Shown in pieces: positions 7,036 through 15,476 of a stretch of 23,179 bases of DNA (within the stretch, counting starts at the first letter, position 1; the number at the start of each line of letters is the position of its first letter). The notes under the pieces are model-generated. The model had not been told where the DNA came from, made no database searches, and saw only the letters and a program-made list of their open reading frames with translations. Source of the DNA: an uncultured Ruminococcus sp. (GTDB lineage: Bacteria; Bacillota; Clostridia; Oscillospirales; Ruminococcaceae). Made by a program: the position numbers and the translations under genes. The stretch covers positions 1 through 23,179 of the forward strand of contig CAMWKY010000003.1 in assembly GCA_947174965.1 (NCBI GenBank), in the 5' to 3' direction.

Positions 7036-9975
7036 TTATGGTGTTACATCAGTCACACTGATTAACTTGCCATTATCATCATGAGTATGTTTTTCACGCT
7101 TTACAAGTGTTTCATTGCCATTGTCGTCATATTCGATATAGTCCATAAATATGCCCTTATCATTCCAATATCTTTTCTGCAATGAAACAGGAATCAATAC
7201 ATCTCCCGACCATTTATAAACGGTATCCTCCGCATCAACAGCACTTGATTTTGAGTGTACAGAAAGAGTTTTATCATCATTTATCTGCACATAGAAATAT
7301 AATTTATCAAGTTCAGACCAGTTTTCAAAATATTCTGTATCGGGATTGTAGCGGAAGTAGCGAAAACCAGCATTTGTTGCTCCCAGACGTTCTTCAACTG
7401 CTATATCATTGTAGCCGTCAAAATCATAGTCAACAAATCGCACTAAAGTTCTGGAATCCATATCAAGAATCCTGTTGTTGATTGTTACGTCAAGCGACTG
7501 ATAAAATTTACCGTCCAGATACATTTCAACTCCGCCCGATTCTGTAATCTTGTAAGAGAAGTTTTTTTCTTTATTTATAAGCGGAGTGAGTTCAGTGAGA
7601 ACATTTGTATTGTAGCAGTCGCCTGTAAATATATCAACAGCATACCAGCCTGTAGTTACACGACGGTCGTCGTAATCTTCATAACTGCGAAAAACATAAT
7701 ATGTTCTGTCGTCAAATTTCTGTCTTTTACAATATGAAATATGCCTGTTGTCTGATTCAGGAAGATTCAGCCACAACAGTTCAGATGCTCTGCTGATACT
7801 GATTATACGTGAATATTCAGTAAGTGCTGTATCTATCTCATCAAAACTGTAATCCCTGCCAAGTGATACATATTCAATACCACGATATTCTGCAAGTTTC
7901 GCATTGTACTCATCTTTTGTTATTTCAGTATCATTAAGCTTGAAAGTTGCCTTTTCTTCACCATAATATCCCACATCATTATAAAATTTAGCAATCATAT
8001 TTATCTGATTGCTTTCAAGCCGATTGAATATTTCATATTCAATGCCCTGTCCTATATTATAATGCAAAATTGTACCGTTATCCTCGTAATATCCGACATC
8101 ACCGTATGCACCTATTCTTCCAAGATATATCAGTCCGTTGTCATACGTATATATACGGCAGGCGGCGGCATGACTTGTATCTTCCGATATTATGAGTTCG
8201 GGTGTTCCGTCTGTATTCAGGTCATATATTGAAAAAGCTGAATGTTCTATAATTTTATTTCCCGTAAAATATTCGTCGGAGTCCATGAAATCAAAGAGTG
8301 CCTGTTTATATGCTTTCTGCCAGTCGTTTAATTCAGGTATATGCGGAATATCTATAGCATACAGATAATTACTTCCGACATCATCTTTTTCATGGGCATA
8401 TACATAAAGCTGATATTCAGATGCAAATTCCAGATTAAAGCTTGTGTAATCATTATCGGAACTGAATTTGTATTCAGCGGTTTTTGTATCATCATCAACG
8501 GAAAACAGCGTTATTACATACTCGCCGTTTTTATTTTTCTCCGAAAATACTGCTGCTGTTTTACCGTCCTGTGAAAATGCAACTTTCGGCAGACGCTGTT
8601 CTTCTGAAATATACTTTGAATCAACATCAGTAATTTCAAGCGTATCAAGATTAAGTCTTGAATACGAAAAATTCCTGCCCGAATAAACCCAGCCTTTATA
8701 GAGTATCAGGTAATTTCCTGCTATATACTGCGGATTGTATGGATAATTCATAGTATATTCCGTGTTATTTTCAATAATGAATTTTTCATCTGTTTCAAGA
8801 TTATAGATTCCACATTCAATAGTTGATTCTTCTGCAATAACACGGTACACAAAACGACTGTCGTCGATTTTGCATATAATATCCACACCAACAAACCCAT
8901 GATAATCATCATTACTGATAAGCACTTTATTTTCTCCCGAAAGAGCTTCAAGAATAATATTTCCGTCTTTTCCCTTGACTGTACCATGTTCCAGCATATC
9001 ATAGCTAAGCCCGACTATAAAATTTTTCGGGCGGTACTCCGTATTTTCGGGTACTGTAAGGTCGTAAAGTTTTATATTATCTGCAATTTCAACTACAGGC
9101 AGATTAATAACATACAGATAATTAAATTCGCTGTCGCCCTCTTTAAGTGCATAGACATACAGCTTATTATCAGAAACAAATTGCAAATCAAAGTTTATAT
9201 ACTTATTTTCTGAACTGAATTTGTATTCTTCGGTTACTTTTTCATTTTCAAGTGAAAACAAAGTTACATCATATTCAGGGTTTACACTGTAATCTGCCGA
9301 TATATTTGCAGTCATTTTCATATCGGACGAAAAAGCTATGCAGGGAAGATAACGTTTATTTTCAATAAAATCCGTATCAATATCAGTGAGTTCAAATGTT
9401 TTGAGATTAAGCTTTGAGTAACCATAAAAGTCAGCAATAAAGCCCCTTGTGAGTATCAGATAATCGCCCGAGACTTTCTGCGGAAAATAGTGGCATCTTT
9501 TTTCACTTTCAATGCGGAAATCTTCATTGTTGAAAAGATTATAAACTCCGCAACCAAGACTTGAATCTTCCTGAATTATATTATAAGCAAAGCGATTGTC
9601 GTCAATTATACAACTGATGACAACATAGACAGTCTCACTTTCAACAGGAAGTTCAATCAATGCAGTACGCTCACCCGAAAGATTTTCAAGATAAATATTT
9701 CCATTTTCTTCTAAAATTTTTCTCCCTGACATTTCGTATTCATTGCCATAGGAAAATTCTTTGTGATTTTGCAGATACTCTTTATTTTCGGAAAAAGTAA
9801 GGTCATATAGTTTTATATTATCCGCAATTTCAGTTATGGGAAGTTTTTTTTCTGATTCTGTAGGCGTTTCGGTTTGTGATTCTGTTGTACTTTCGGGAAT
9901 ACTATTTTCAATGTTTTTTTCATTACAGCCCGTAAGCAGAAATACCAAACATAATATAAGTAAAAATTTTTTCAT
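7036..9975 (-). CDS. large multidomain lipoprotein with internal duplication
   Basis: A 979-aa predicted lipoprotein: signal peptide with lipobox LTGC (Cys17), Ser/Thr/Glu/Pro spacer (18-46). Two tandem domains follow, each starting EIADNIKLYDLT and offset by 247 residues (about 48-294 and 295-541). Each holds matched blocks such as CGxYNL, YLILxxG, SxLNLxTxExTD and KLYVYA/QLYVYA. They read as beta-rich, perhaps propeller-like, sensor or binding domains. Residues about 545-715 are the DxNxDG domain shared with the smaller lipoprotein downstream. The C-terminal part (to 979) has DYDFDGYNDIAV, another FG-GAP/VCBS-like loop. AGAGGAGA precedes the ATG and only 34 nt separate it from miaB, so it is probably transcribed from the miaB promoter. 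Function unknown. Confidence 0.87.
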   Translation of the reverse strand: MKKFLLILCLVFLLTGCNEKNIENSIPESTTESQTETPTESEKKLPITEIADNIKLYDLTFSENKEYLQNHKEFSYGNEYEMSGRKILEENGNIYLENLSGERTALIELPVESETVYVVISCIIDDNRFAYNIIQEDSSLGCGVYNLFNNEDFRIESEKRCHYFPQKVSGDYLILTRGFIADFYGYSKLNLKTFELTDIDTDFIENKRYLPCIAFSSDMKMTANISADYSVNPEYDVTLFSLENEKVTEEYKFSSENKYINFDLQFVSDNKLYVYALKEGDSEFNYLYVINLPVVEIADNIKLYDLTVPENTEYRPKNFIVGLSYDMLEHGTVKGKDGNIILEALSGENKVLISNDDYHGFVGVDIICKIDDSRFVYRVIAEESTIECGIYNLETDEKFIIENNTEYTMNYPYNPQYIAGNYLILYKGWVYSGRNFSYSRLNLDTLEITDVDSKYISEEQRLPKVAFSQDGKTAAVFSEKNKNGEYVITLFSVDDDTKTAEYKFSSDNDYTSFNLEFASEYQLYVYAHEKDDVGSNYLYAIDIPHIPELNDWQKAYKQALFDFMDSDEYFTGNKIIEHSAFSIYDLNTDGTPELIISEDTSHAAACRIYTYDNGLIYLGRIGAYGDVGYYEDNGTILHYNIGQGIEYEIFNRLESNQINMIAKFYNDVGYYGEEKATFKLNDTEITKDEYNAKLAEYRGIEYVSLGRDYSFDEIDTALTEYSRIISISRASELLWLNLPESDNRHISYCKRQKFDDRTYYVFRSYEDYDDRRVTTGWYAVDIFTGDCYNTNVLTELTPLINKEKNFSYKITESGGVEMYLDGKFYQSLDVTINNRILDMDSRTLVRFVDYDFDGYNDIAVEERLGATNAGFRYFRYNPDTEYFENWSELDKLYFYVQINDDKTLSVHSKSSAVDAEDTVYKWSGDVLIPVSLQKRYWNDKGIFMDYIEYDDNGNETLVKREKHTHDDNGKLISVTDVTP
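7825..8338. repeat. segmental duplication, copy B (partner at 6379-6892)
   Basis: Second copy of the duplicated domain segment, coding for residues about 545-715 of the 979-aa lipoprotein. It has many synonymous and some missense differences from copy A but no gaps, for example the shared stretch encoding SHAAACRIYTYDNGLIYLG. Confidence 0.85.
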
Positions 9976-10009
9976 ATTGTCTCCTCTTGTTCTTACACAT
10001 TAACATTTT

Positions 10010-11404
10010 CTATATTTTTCTGCCCATAACAGCCCAGTTCATAGCATCAGTAATTTCAACGTCAACAAACTGTCCGATAAGTGACTTGTCGCCCTCAAAC
10101 TCAACTATAATAAATTCATTGCTTTTGCCCGAAACGTAACCCTCACGCTTTTTGGAAATATCGTCAACAAGCACACGCATTTTTTTTCCGATAAAGCGTC
10201 TGTAATTTTCAGACGATATTTCACGCTGTACCTCCAGAAGCTTTCTCATACGCTGACTTTTCACTTCATCAGGCGTGAAGTCAGGCATTTCAGCAGCTTT
10301 TGTACCTGTACGCTTTGAGTAAATGAACGAATAAATATTATCGTACTTCACACGCTTTATTATATCTAAAGTTGCCTGAAAATCGTCGTCTGTTTCGTTT
10401 GGGAATCCGACAATCAAATCAGTTGTAAGTGAAAATGCAGGGTCTTTACTTCGGATATAGTCCACTATTTCAAGGTACTTTTCAGCAGTATAGCGACGGT
10501 TCATGCGTTGCAGTACATCACTGCTGCCACTTTGCAAAGGCAAGTGAAGATGCTTTGCAACCTTGTCGCATTCAAAAATAGTATCAATCAATTCTTCTGA
10601 TGCATCTTTCGGGTGAGACGACATGAATCTGATTATAAAATCTCCGTCAATGTCATTGACTGCCCTTAAAAGTTTCGGGAATGAGTTTGCCTCACCTGAA
10701 TCATTTCCATAAGAATTGACATTCTGACCAAGAAGCATTATTTCCTTATAGCCATTCTGCACAAGTCCTTTTACTTCTGCAACAATATCATCTGCTTTTC
10801 GACTGCGTTCACGTCCACGAACGTACGGTACAATACAGTATGTGCAGAAATTGTTACAGCCGAACATTATCGGAACACTTGCCTTGAAACTGCTGTCTCT
10901 CACCTGTTCTGCAACTGCTGAAAAGTCATCATATTCAGATATATCAACACCGAATTTCTGACCGTTCAGACAGTCAAGCAAAAGTTTCGGAATACTGCTC
11001 AATGCGGAAGTGCCTACAACAAAATCTACCTGCGGATATGATTTCTTTATTTTTTCGGCAATATGACTTTGTGCTGTCATACAGCCTGCAATGCCGATTA
11101 TAAGAGACGGCTTAACCTCTTTCAGCTTTTTCATACTTCCGACAATGCCGAAAACTCTGTCTTCTGCATTTTCACGTACTGCACAGGTATTAAGTATAAT
11201 CAGGTCTGCTTTTGTTTCGTCATCAGTAAATCTGTAACCGGCATTTTTGAGTAGCCCTTTTATTTTTTCGCCGTCTGATATATTGAGCTGACAGCCGAAA
11301 CTTCTCACATATGCAAGCTTTGAATCACCGATTATATTTCTTATTTTACTTAATATATCAATACATCTCCTTAATTTTATAGTGACTATATAATTATAGC
11401 ACAA
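10010..11404 (-). CDS. miaB: tRNA-2-methylthio-N6-dimethylallyladenosine synthase MiaB
   Basis: MiaB is a radical SAM methylthiotransferase that turns i6A37 into ms2i6A37 on the MiaA product. The three N-terminal auxiliary-cluster cysteines are C38 (FGCQLN), C74 (LNTC) and C108 (AGCM). The radical SAM motif GCNNFCTYC gives C183, C187 and C190. A TRAM domain closes the protein (KMRVLVDD...). The start is uncertain. The open frame begins at a TTG (11404), but the best promoter has its TATAAT over codons 3-4 of that frame. That leaves only the frame after the AAGGAG at 11367-11372, which contains no in-frame ATG, GTG or TTG near it: ATT at 11362 (4 nt from AGGAG) or ATA at 11356 (10 nt) are the only near choices. 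Numbering here uses the TTG. Confidence 0.95.
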   Translation of the reverse strand: MCYNYIVTIKLRRCIDILSKIRNIIGDSKLAYVRSFGCQLNISDGEKIKGLLKNAGYRFTDDETKADLIILNTCAVRENAEDRVFGIVGSMKKLKEVKPSLIIGIAGCMTAQSHIAEKIKKSYPQVDFVVGTSALSSIPKLLLDCLNGQKFGVDISEYDDFSAVAEQVRDSSFKASVPIMFGCNNFCTYCIVPYVRGRERSRKADDIVAEVKGLVQNGYKEIMLLGQNVNSYGNDSGEANSFPKLLRAVNDIDGDFIIRFMSSHPKDASEELIDTIFECDKVAKHLHLPLQSGSSDVLQRMNRRYTAEKYLEIVDYIRSKDPAFSLTTDLIVGFPNETDDDFQATLDIIKRVKYDNIYSFIYSKRTGTKAAEMPDFTPDEVKSQRMRKLLEVQREISSENYRRFIGKKMRVLVDDISKKREGYVSGKSNEFIIVEFEGDKSLIGQFVDVEITDAMNWAVMGRKI

Positions 11405-11421
11405 TTTAATGATATATGCAA
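11393..11421 (-). promoter_or_regulatory. sigma-A-type promoter for the miaB-mutSL-miaA transcript
   Basis: On the minus strand TTGCAT (11416-11421), a 17-bp spacer, then a perfect TATAAT (11393-11398). Transcription should begin near 11386. It stands back to back with the thi promoter, the two -35 boxes being 20 bp apart. It matters for the miaB start, because the TTG opening the long frame would lie upstream of the transcript. Confidence 0.7.
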
Positions 11422-11441
11422 GTAAATTTTAACACAAGCTA

Positions 11442-11470
11442 TTGACAAATCAGAAATATCATGTTATAAT
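11442..11470 (+). promoter_or_regulatory. consensus sigma-A promoter of the thiamine operon
   Basis: TTGACA (11442-11447), 17-bp spacer, TATAAT (11465-11470): both hexamers match consensus exactly. The expected transcript start is near 11477, just before the TPP aptamer. A promoter this strong fits control by premature termination instead of by initiation. Confidence 0.92.
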
Positions 11471-11482
11471 GTAAAAAAATAA

Positions 11483-11570
11483 ACAAGGGAGCTTGTAAAC
11501 AGGCTGAGAGGGAAGTGCGACTTCCGACCTATTGAACCTGATTTGGATAATGCCAACGTAGGAACGAATA
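11483..11570 (+). promoter_or_regulatory. TPP riboswitch (THI box) aptamer
   Basis: The two universal THI-box segments are present: CTGAGAG (11504-11510) and ACCTGATTTGGATAATGCCA (11536-11555), followed by ACGTAGG. A small hairpin (AGCTT/AGGCT, 11490-11505) precedes the first, and GGAAGT/ACTTCC (11511-11525) lies between them. Thiamine pyrophosphate binding is expected to favour the terminator just downstream and switch off the thi genes. The aptamer starts within about 10 nt of the predicted transcript start. Confidence 0.96.
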
Positions 11571-11583
11571 ATGCTTTTTATCG

Positions 11584-11608
11584 GAGTCTGCGTTTGCAGA
11601 CTCTTTTT
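11584..11608 (+). terminator. intrinsic terminator, expression platform of the TPP riboswitch
   Basis: Perfect 8-bp stem GAGTCTGC/GCAGACTC with a GTTT loop, followed by TTTTT, between the aptamer and the thiS ribosome site. This is the classic layout for TPP-dependent transcription attenuation in Firmicutes. Confidence 0.93.
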
Positions 11609-11628
11609 GTATTGAGGAGGACTGAAAA

Positions 11629-11823
11629 ATGATACGAATAAACGGCGAAAAAGTCAATGCAGACGGAAAAAATATATCAGCGATTCTTGCTGATATGGGA
11701 TATTCTGAAAAGCGTGTAGCTGTTGAACTCAATGAACATATTGTGCCTAAAGTAAAATATGATGAAACAGTTGTCTGTGACGGTGATAATCTGGAATTTG
11801 TGCATTTTGTCGGGGGTGGCTGA
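11629..11823 (+). CDS. thiS: sulfur carrier protein ThiS
   Basis: A 64-aa ubiquitin-fold sulfur carrier. ThiF adenylates its C-terminal Gly, which then becomes a thiocarboxylate that gives sulfur to ThiG for the thiazole ring. It starts MIRINGEKV, has the usual VAVELNEHIVPK and DNLEFVHFVGGG, and ends in the required glycines (the GGG end is also familiar from Bacillus ThiS). SD GAGGAGG is 8 nt before ATG. It is the first gene after the riboswitch, and thiF starts 1 nt after its stop codon. Confidence 0.96.
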   Translation: MIRINGEKVNADGKNISAILADMGYSEKRVAVELNEHIVPKVKYDETVVCDGDNLEFVHFVGGG

Positions 11824-11824
11824 T

Positions 11825-12463
11825 ATGAGTATACCAACAAAAGAGGAAATATATAATACACTTGCTGAACGTCACGGAGCAGAATTGCAGAAAAGACTGT
11901 CTGAATCATCTGTTGCAGTATGCGGAATCGGCGGACTTGGCTCAAATATTGCAATATCACTTGCAAGAGCAGGAGTGGGAAAAATTCATATAATTGATTT
12001 TGATAAAGTCGATATATCAAACATAAACCGACAGCAGTATTTTATGGAACAGATTGGACAATACAAAACAGATGCTTTATATGATACGCTAAAAAAAATA
12101 TCTCTATACTGCAATGTGCAGACAGATTGTATAAGACTTATGGAAAGCAATATTCCTGATATTCTGAAAGATGATGACATTATCTGCGAATCGTTTGATG
12201 ATGCGGATTCAAAGGCAGAACTTGTAAACTGCGTGCTTGAGAAGATGCCCGAAAAATACATTGTATCAGCTTCGGGAATGGCAGGACTGTACTCTGCAAA
12301 TGCGATAAAAACACGCCGTATTACAGATAAATTCTATATCTGCGGAGACGGTAAAAGCGACGTTGCGGACGGTATGGGACTTGTTTCGTCTCGTGTAATG
12401 GTTTGTGCAGGACATCAGGCACACATGATAATTAAAATTATAAACAAAGATTTTGAAGTTTAG
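11825..12463 (+). CDS. thiF: ThiS adenylyltransferase ThiF (short clostridial type)
   Basis: An E1-like adenylyltransferase that activates the C-terminus of ThiS with ATP. The Rossmann nucleotide site is VCGIGGLGSNIAISLARAGVG (about 31-51), then IIDFDKVDISNINRQQY with the conserved Arg and Asp. It is 212 aa long and lacks the CxxC zinc pairs of E. coli ThiF, which matches the shorter family-2 ThiF of clostridia. The frame is open upstream to 11759 inside thiS, but ATG 11825, with a GGGGGTGG site overlapping the thiS end, gives the family N-terminus (MSIPTKEE). Tightly coupled to thiS and thiG. Confidence 0.95.
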   Translation: MSIPTKEEIYNTLAERHGAELQKRLSESSVAVCGIGGLGSNIAISLARAGVGKIHIIDFDKVDISNINRQQYFMEQIGQYKTDALYDTLKKISLYCNVQTDCIRLMESNIPDILKDDDIICESFDDADSKAELVNCVLEKMPEKYIVSASGMAGLYSANAIKTRRITDKFYICGDGKSDVADGMGLVSSRVMVCAGHQAHMIIKIINKDFEV

Positions 12464-12475
12464 GAGATGCTGAAA

Positions 12476-13243
12476 ATGAATGATAAACTTATTTTAGGCG
12501 GACATGAATTTAACTCACGTTTTATTCTTGGTTCAGGAAAATATTCACTCAAACTTATTGAAGCGGCTGTCAGATATGCAGGTGCAGAGATAATAACACT
12601 TGCTGTACGCCGTGCAAATACGGCAGAAAGTGAGAATATACTTGACTATATTCCAGACGGCGTGACACTGTTGCCGAATACGTCGGGGGCAAGAAATGCA
12701 GATGAAGCGGTAAGAATAGCACGTCTTGCCCGTGAACTTGGTTGCGGAGAGTTTGTCAAGATTGAGATTATGAGAGACACAAAGTACCTTCTTCCTGATA
12801 ATGCAGAAACTGTAAAAGCTACAGAGATTCTTGCAAAAGAGGGATTTGTTGTAATGCCGTATATGTACCCTGATTTGAATGCAGCAAGAGACCTTGTTAA
12901 TGCTGGTGCAGCATCAGTAATGCCGCTTGCATCTCCAATCGGCTCAAATAAAGGACTTTCAACAAAGGATTTCATACAGATTCTTATTGATGAAATTGAT
13001 TTGCCGATTATTGTTGATGCAGGTATAGGCAGACCGTCACAGGCTTGTGAAGCTATGGAAATGGGTGCGGCGGCTGTAATGTCAAATACCGCACTTGCAA
13101 CAGCAGGTGATTTGCCTGCTATGGCAGAAGCGTTCAGACAAGCAGTTGAAGCAGGCAGAAAAGCATATTTATCAGGTTTAGGACGTGTTCTCACTCGTGG
13201 CGCATCTCCGTCTGATAGTCTTACAGGTTTTCTACATGATTGA
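12476..13243 (+). CDS. thiG: thiazole synthase ThiG
   Basis: A TIM-barrel enzyme that forms the thiazole phosphate carboxylate from deoxyxylulose 5-phosphate, ThiS thiocarboxylate and dehydroglycine. Visible are the Schiff-base Lys in FVKIEIM (K95, with E97 two residues on), [18 protein letters not shown] (D181) and the phosphate-binding [10 protein letters not shown]. Length 255 aa is typical. An ATG also occurs at 12467, but it directly abuts the AGGAG (12462-12466); the ATG at 12476, 9 nt from that site, is the likely start (MNDKLILGG). The ribosome site overlaps the thiF stop codon. Confidence 0.97.
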   Translation: MNDKLILGGHEFNSRFILGSGKYSLKLIEAAVRYAGAEIITLAVRRANTAESENILDYIPDGVTLLPNTSGARNADEAVRIARLARELGCGEFVKIEIMRDTKYLLPDNAETVKATEILAKEGFVVMPYMYPDLNAARDLVNAGAASVMPLASPIGSNKGLSTKDFIQILIDEIDLPIIVDAGIGRPSQACEAMEMGAAAVMSNTALATAGDLPAMAEAFRQAVEAGRKAYLSGLGRVLTRGASPSDSLTGFLHD

Positions 13244-13254
13244 GGGTGAATAAT

Positions 13255-13638
13255 ATGGAACTTAAATGTAAGGACTGTGAAAAATATATGCCTACAGCAG
13301 AAAAAAGTCATGGTGTTTGCAGTATGCCAGCAAGCTATTTTCCGACCAAAGCAGAAGATGACTGCCGTTATATTTCTTTTGAGGAATTAAAGTGCAAGGA
13401 TTGCTCACGTTTCGGCAATGATTTCGCTTGTTTTACGGTTGATGAAAATGACAGTGCAGAAGATTGTATTGGCTTTATTGATATTCAGGGACAAAATATT
13501 TACAATGCTTTATGGGACTGGTTTAAAAGAGGTATTTACAGCCGTGAAAAAGTAATGGAGCTTTGCGACGAGTTTGAGCAGTTAGAGGAATACAGATTTT
13601 TCAAAAGTATGAATAAGGAGAGTGATTCAGGTGAATAA
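13255..13638 (+). CDS. small protein with two four-cysteine sites inside the thiamine operon
   Basis: A 127-aa soluble protein between thiG and thiH; SD GAGGGTGA, ATG at 13255 (an upstream TTG at 13240 lies before the SD and is unlikely). Eight cysteines form two similar halves: C5, C8, C22, C37 and C47, C50, C59, C71. Both halves start ELKCKDC, and between them lies a short acidic stretch. This 4+4 pattern in a short protein recalls the HiPIP-like iron-sulfur small subunits of glycyl radical decarboxylases, notably that of 4-hydroxyphenylacetate decarboxylase. Two [4Fe-4S] or zinc sites are thus plausible. The remaining part (about 75-127) is helical and acidic (ALWDWFKRGIYSREKVMELC). Its end overlaps the thiH start by 8 nt. 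A job as electron donor or assembly partner for ThiH or ThiC is inference. Confidence 0.85.
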   Translation: MELKCKDCEKYMPTAEKSHGVCSMPASYFPTKAEDDCRYISFEELKCKDCSRFGNDFACFTVDENDSAEDCIGFIDIQGQNIYNALWDWFKRGIYSREKVMELCDEFEQLEEYRFFKSMNKESDSGE

Positions 13639-14884
13639 CAATTATTTTGTTGATTCAGGCAAGCTTTCTGAATCAGCACTTAAACGCAAGCACGAACTTG
13701 AAACAAATCCATCTGTACGCACAAATCATATGGAATATATGAATGGTATGGAGAAAATCAGTTCTGATATTTATGATAAGGTTATATCTCAGATGCAGGA
13801 ATACGACTATAATAAATATACTGTTTCAGATGTGAGACGTGCATTGGCGCATGATACCTGTACAGTTGAGGACTTCAAAGCACTTTTATCACCTGTTGCT
13901 GAACCGTTTCTTGAGGAAATGGCAGAGAAAGCACGTCTTGAAACACAGAAGCATTTCGGAAATACAGTTTATCTTTTCACACCGCTTTATATTGCGAATT
14001 ATTGTGAGAATTACTGTGTATATTGCGGATTCAACTGCTATAATGATATTCGCCGTATGAAGCTTACAATGGAACAGATTGAACATGAAATGCAGATAAT
14101 CGCACAAAGCGGAATGGAGGAAATACTTATTCTGACTGGTGAAAGCCGTGCAAAATCGGGTGTTGAGTATATCGGAGAAGCGTGTAAACTTGCAAGAAAG
14201 TATTTTCGCCTTGTGGGTATTGAGATTTACCCTGTCAACACTGATGAATACAAATATCTGCATAAATGTGGTGTTGATTATGTTACAGTATTTCAGGAAA
14301 CATACGACAGTGAACGCTATGAACAGTTGCATTTATTAGGACATAAGAGAGTATTTCCGTATAGATTTGAAGCGCAGGAACGTGCATTAATGGGCGGTAT
14401 GCGTGGAATAGCGTGTTCTGCATTGTTAGGCTTGTCGGATTTCAGGAAAGATGCTTTAGCAAGTGCCTTGCACGTGTATTATCTGCAAAGAAAATATCCA
14501 CACGCTGAAATATCGCTGTCATGTCCACGCCTGCGACCGATTATAAACAATGATGAAATAAATCCGCTTGATGTTCACGAAAAACAGCTTTGCCAGATAC
14601 TTTGTGCATACAGAATATTTTTGCCGTTCTGCAATATTACTGTATCATCAAGAGAAAGTGAGAGTTTCCGCAATGGCATTGTAAAGATATGTGCAACAAA
14701 AGTATCAGCAGGAGTTTCAACAGGTATAGGCGACCATGAAAGCAAGTATACAGGAAAGGAGAATGATTCAGCAGAGGGTGATGAACAGTTTGAGATAAAC
14801 GATAGCAGAAGCCTTGATAAGATGTACAGCGATATGTCCGACGAGGGCTTACAGCCTGTGCTGAATGATTATTTGTATGTTTAA
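13631..14884 (+). CDS. thiH: 2-iminoacetate synthase ThiH (radical SAM tyrosine lyase)
   Basis: ThiH cleaves tyrosine with S-adenosylmethionine into p-cresol and dehydroglycine (2-iminoacetate), the ThiG substrate in anaerobes that lack ThiO. The cluster motif NYCENYCVYCGF gives C125, C129, C132, the CX3CX2C of radical SAM enzymes, preceded by TPLYIANYC. The C-terminal BATS-like region contains ISLSCPRLRPI and SAGVSTGIGDHE. At 417 aa the length is that of the family. I prefer the GTG at 13631, 10 nt after AAGGAG (13615-13620); the GTG at 13622 is only 1 nt from it. The start overlaps the end of the Cys-rich gene. Confidence 0.95.
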   Translation: MNNNYFVDSGKLSESALKRKHELETNPSVRTNHMEYMNGMEKISSDIYDKVISQMQEYDYNKYTVSDVRRALAHDTCTVEDFKALLSPVAEPFLEEMAEKARLETQKHFGNTVYLFTPLYIANYCENYCVYCGFNCYNDIRRMKLTMEQIEHEMQIIAQSGMEEILILTGESRAKSGVEYIGEACKLARKYFRLVGIEIYPVNTDEYKYLHKCGVDYVTVFQETYDSERYEQLHLLGHKRVFPYRFEAQERALMGGMRGIACSALLGLSDFRKDALASALHVYYLQRKYPHAEISLSCPRLRPIINNDEINPLDVHEKQLCQILCAYRIFLPFCNITVSSRESESFRNGIVKICATKVSAGVSTGIGDHESKYTGKENDSAEGDEQFEINDSRSLDKMYSDMSDEGLQPVLNDYLYV

Positions 14885-15476
14885 GATTATTTGTGTAACC
14901 GACAGAAAGTCCTGCAAAGAGGATTTTCTTACAAGAATTGAAAAAATAGCGTCCGCAAAACCCGACAGAATAATATTCCGTGACAAAGATTGCAGTGGTA
15001 AGAAGTATACGGAATTTGCCTTTAAAGTACTTGACATAAGCAATAAATATAACGTACCATGCAGTATGTATTTTCACCCTGATTTTACAGGTGATACGCA
15101 TATGACAATGCCTATGTTACAACATTTTCCTTTGAGTGAAATGAATTATCTCAGGCTCATAGGTGTGTCGGTTCATTCGGTGGAGGAAGCAAAGGAAGCG
15201 GAAAGCAAGGGAGCGGATTACGTTACGGCAGGTCATATTTTTGCTACACAGTGCAAGCCTGATTTAGCTCCACGTGGACTTGATTTTCTGCGTAAAGTCT
15301 GCGAAAGCGTGAAAATACCTGTTTACGCAATCGGCGGAATCAATCCGCAGAATATATCACAGATTGCACAGGCAGGTGCGGACGGTGCTTGCATAATGAG
15401 TGAATTTATGACTTGTGAAAATCCTGCTGAATATATAAAAGATTTAAGGAAAGGAGCTGAATTGAATGAATCTTAA
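14877..15476 (+). CDS. tenI: TenI-type thiazole tautomerase
   Basis: A ThiE-fold protein closest to TenI, which isomerises the thiazole carboxylate made by ThiG to the aromatic form. The TenI hallmark GHIFATQCKPDLAPRGLDFL (near 120-140) and SVHSVEEA are present, as is AIGGINPQNISQIAQAGADG. It lacks the DGVHLG and ND signatures needed for thiamine phosphate synthase activity, and the neighbouring ThiED protein has these. The start is uncertain: ATG 14877 (MFKIICVTDR, 199 aa) looks like the family, while ATG 14865 adds four residues; neither has a good ribosome site. Both overlap thiH, so translational coupling is likely. The thiED start lies inside its 3' end. Confidence 0.9.
   Translation: MFKIICVTDRKSCKEDFLTRIEKIASAKPDRIIFRDKDCSGKKYTEFAFKVLDISNKYNVPCSMYFHPDFTGDTHMTMPMLQHFPLSEMNYLRLIGVSVHSVEEAKEAESKGADYVTAGHIFATQCKPDLAPRGLDFLRKVCESVKIPVYAIGGINPQNISQIAQAGADGACIMSEFMTCENPAEYIKDLRKGAELNES

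Noticed and set aside
11759..11824. Longer thiF start inside thiS
   Set aside because: It would overlap the thiS end by 65 bases; ATG 11825 gives the family N-terminus and has an adjacent ribosome site.
12646..13311. 221-aa open frame on the minus strand opposite thiG
   Set aside because: It is the complement of a well-conserved gene, with no ribosome site and no recognisable domain.
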